A DNA stretch of 64,000 nt from Zelopaecilomyces penicillatus (lineage: Eukaryota > Ascomycota > Sordariomycetes > Hypocreales > Pseudodiploosporaceae): NCBI GenBank assembly GCA_005765155.1, contig VCCP01000003.1:2108001-2172000 (forward strand). Reading direction: 5' to 3'. Within the stretch, counting starts at the first letter, position 1; the number at the start of each line of letters is the position of its first letter. The notes under the pieces are model-generated. The model saw only the letters and a program-made list of their open reading frames with translations, was not told the DNA's origin and ran no database searches. A program made the translations under genes and the position numbers. Positions 61,850 through 64,000 of this stretch are shown here, piece after piece.

Positions 61850-64000
61850 GATCTTATCCTTAAGGCTTATAAATATACCTTTCCTTTCTTTCTTAATATT
61901 TTATAAGTTATAGGATTTATATTATATTAAATTATTTTTTATAATATTAGATTATATTAGGAAATATTAATATTCTTTAAAGAAGATTATTAAATATTTT
62001 ATATTAATTAAGGGTATAGATTTTAATAATAAATTAATAGATATATTATATTCTTATTATTTTAAATAAAAATAATCTTATTATATAGTAGAAAATAATA
62101 GCTATTATATAGTTTATATAAAGTAGAGTTACTTCTATAATAGTATTTTAATAATATCCTTATATATATAATCTTATTTATATTAAAGTATTTAATTCTT
62201 ATTAATTTTATTAATATTAAAACTTTTAGAGTAATATTATTATTTAAACTCTAAAGAAAAGGAAATTAAAAAAAATATCTTAGATATTTAAGATTAATTA
62301 TTTAAATTATAATTATAGCTTTCCTTAGCTTTAAACTATTTATCTTATATTTATAAGCTTAAAAAGAAAGTTAAAGAGTAAAGCTATAAATTAATTTATT
62401 AGGGTTTAAAGAAATTAAATATTAAAAATAAGATTAATTTAATTCCTATCTTAAAGGTATATAAGTATTATATAGTATTAGATTTATAATTCCTAGATAT
62501 TTTAAATAAGATAGATTAATCTTTTTTAGGTTTAAATAATAAATTTATTAATTTAGGGTTTTTAATTAAGTTAATTAATTTTAAAGGAATTATTATAGTA
62601 TTAGGTAGTAATAATTTAAATAGTTAATAAGCTTCTATATATTATTTTTAGGTTTAAAGCCTTTTTATTTAATAAGATATTTATTTTATTTACTCCTTTA
62701 TTTAATATTTAATATTATCTTTATTTCTTATTCTTTTTTAATTATTTCTATTTATATTATTATATATTCCTTTATATTATTAAATGCTTTATTTAATAAA
62801 GAAATATAGAATATAAGGTATAATTATATATTCTTTAATAATAAAAGTTTATAGTTAATATTAGAAATAGTTTTCTTAATTTTAAAAGATTTAAGTTCTT
62901 TAAAATTTAATTTATTATTTAATTATATTATTATAATATTTAAGGAAATTTTATTTAATATATAATATAAAAGATATATTATATCTTCTTCCTTAAAGAT
63001 TAATCTTTTTAATCTTTATTAATCTATATAATATTTTATTTTATTAGAAATAATTTAGAGTTATATATAGAGTTCTTTATAGAATTATTATTTTTATATA
63101 GTATTAAGTATAGCTTTTTCTAATTTTAATCCCTTTTAATATAATAAATAAAATATTTTTAATATAAATCTATAATTAATATATATTAATATAAATTATA
63201 TTAATTTAGAAATAGATATATTATAGATTAATTATATAATTAATAGATATTTTATTTAATTATTTTAATAGTAATTAATATAAGTATATAAATATTCTTT
63301 AATAATTTAATTGATTTATTTTATTTATCTATTTATTTATAGATAATAGATAGTATTAAATTTATATTTAATCCTAAGATATCCTATTAATTCTTATTAA
63401 AACTTAAAGATAAATACTATTCATTTATTAAAGATGATTTCCTTTAATAAGCTATATAAGCTTATTATTATTTTATTAAAGCTATAAATAAGATCTTTTA
63501 TTAAGCTTATTTTAAGGTAAAGTATAAAATATGAGAATTTTATTAATCTTTTTATAATAATCTATATTAAGTTATAGATTATTTTTATAAGGGATTCTAT
63601 TAATAGGGATAATTTAATAATAAAATTAAATAATATTAATTCCTAGGGTTATATAAATATTAATAATAATTATAACTCTTTATATAGTTTATATCTTATT
63701 AGCTTGGTTTATTTATAAATAATATAGTTATTTATAACCTTCTAGATTATTTATTATAATCCTTTAAATTTATAATATCTTTATATTTATTTTATAGTTT
63801 TTATAATTCTTTAATAATTATAAATAAGGGATTTATATAATTCTTATATAATAGTTTTCTAGAGTTTTTTAGATATCTAGAGTTTTTTATTATATTTATA
63901 GTATTTATCTTTTTATTTTATACCTTTAAATACTTTTATTATATCTTTTAAAGAGTATACTTATTTAATTTATTTTAAGATAAGGTTAGCTAATATAATC
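61850..64000 (-). pseudogene. G2 pol 3' part (integrase)
   Basis: Aligned with G1 9531-11700: the block near 63300-63380 corresponds to the G1 integrase segment with SPITHKRIDK, and 62990-63060 to the segment after it. All frames are broken by stops. Incomplete because the window ends. Confidence 0.75.

Larger units (their letters stand above)
60976..64000 (-). mobile_element. Ty3/gypsy element G2 (G1 family), partial at window end
   Basis: The 3' LTR (60976-61830, including a 394-bp solo LTR) is followed by internal sequence that parallels G1 from 9512 onward to about 11700, all on the minus strand and more RIP-mutated than G1. The integrase C-terminal region lies near 63000-63380. The polypurine tract corresponds to 61831-61849. 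RT and the 5' LTR are beyond the window. Confidence 0.88.

Noticed and set aside
33150..64000. Centromere
   Set aside because: AT-rich RIP-mutated retrotransposons are typical of fungal centromeres but also of ordinary repeat islands; nothing in the sequence distinguishes them. CENP-A mapping would decide.

Overview
The window is nuclear DNA of a filamentous ascomycete (Pezizomycotina; Sordariomycetes, perhaps Hypocreales, is my guess from protein style and the extreme AT repeats). A GC-balanced island at about 22.1-33.14 kb carries three ordinary spliced genes. On both sides lies very AT-rich DNA (about 1-22.1 kb and 33.15-64 kb) made of transposons destroyed by repeat-induced point mutation (RIP): C is nearly gone except before T or C, G nearly gone except after A or G, and stops sit where Gln or Trp codons are expected.

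Gene island: a Pal1-family cell-morphology/endocytosis protein (22944-25049, +, four exons, 515 aa), a RecA/Rad51-like protein with a degenerate Walker A (26292-27811, +, two exons, 467 aa), and a Rho1 guanine-nucleotide exchange factor with DEP, DH, PH and CNH domains (32401-28530, -, three exons, 1249 aa). The second and third genes converge. Pal1 and the RhoGEF both serve polarised growth and the cell surface; nothing in the sequence shows co-regulation.

Left AT block: a copia-type LTR (from 1233) is interrupted by a 19.6-kb Ty3/gypsy-type element 'A' (1591-21175, coding on -), itself interrupted by a second, distinct Ty3/gypsy element 'G1' (9055-16539, coding on -). G1 has matching 457-bp LTRs, a GTATT target duplication (left copy 9050-9054, right copy 16540-16544) and readable RT, and integrase motifs. 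A decayed coiled-coil reading frame and small tandem repeats lead up to the gene island.

Right AT block: unidentified decayed DNA (33.15-37.1 kb); element 'B' (37101-50330, coding on +), a second copy of family A with a much younger solo LTR (47518-47914) inside it; a copia-type solo LTR (51440-51848); a truncated copia copy 'D' (53566-54548, +) abutting a full-length copia copy 'C' (54549-60840, -); a copia RT scrap (60841-60975, +); and a second G1-family element 'G2' (60976 to the window end, -) whose LTR is interrupted by a solo LTR of family A.

The most unusual item is family A/B: about 12-13 kb net length, LTR ends TTTGAT...ATCAAA rather than TG...CA, constant 4-bp target duplications at four insertions, and several kb of unassigned sequence downstream of pol. 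No tRNA, rRNA, CRISPR or telomere repeat was seen.
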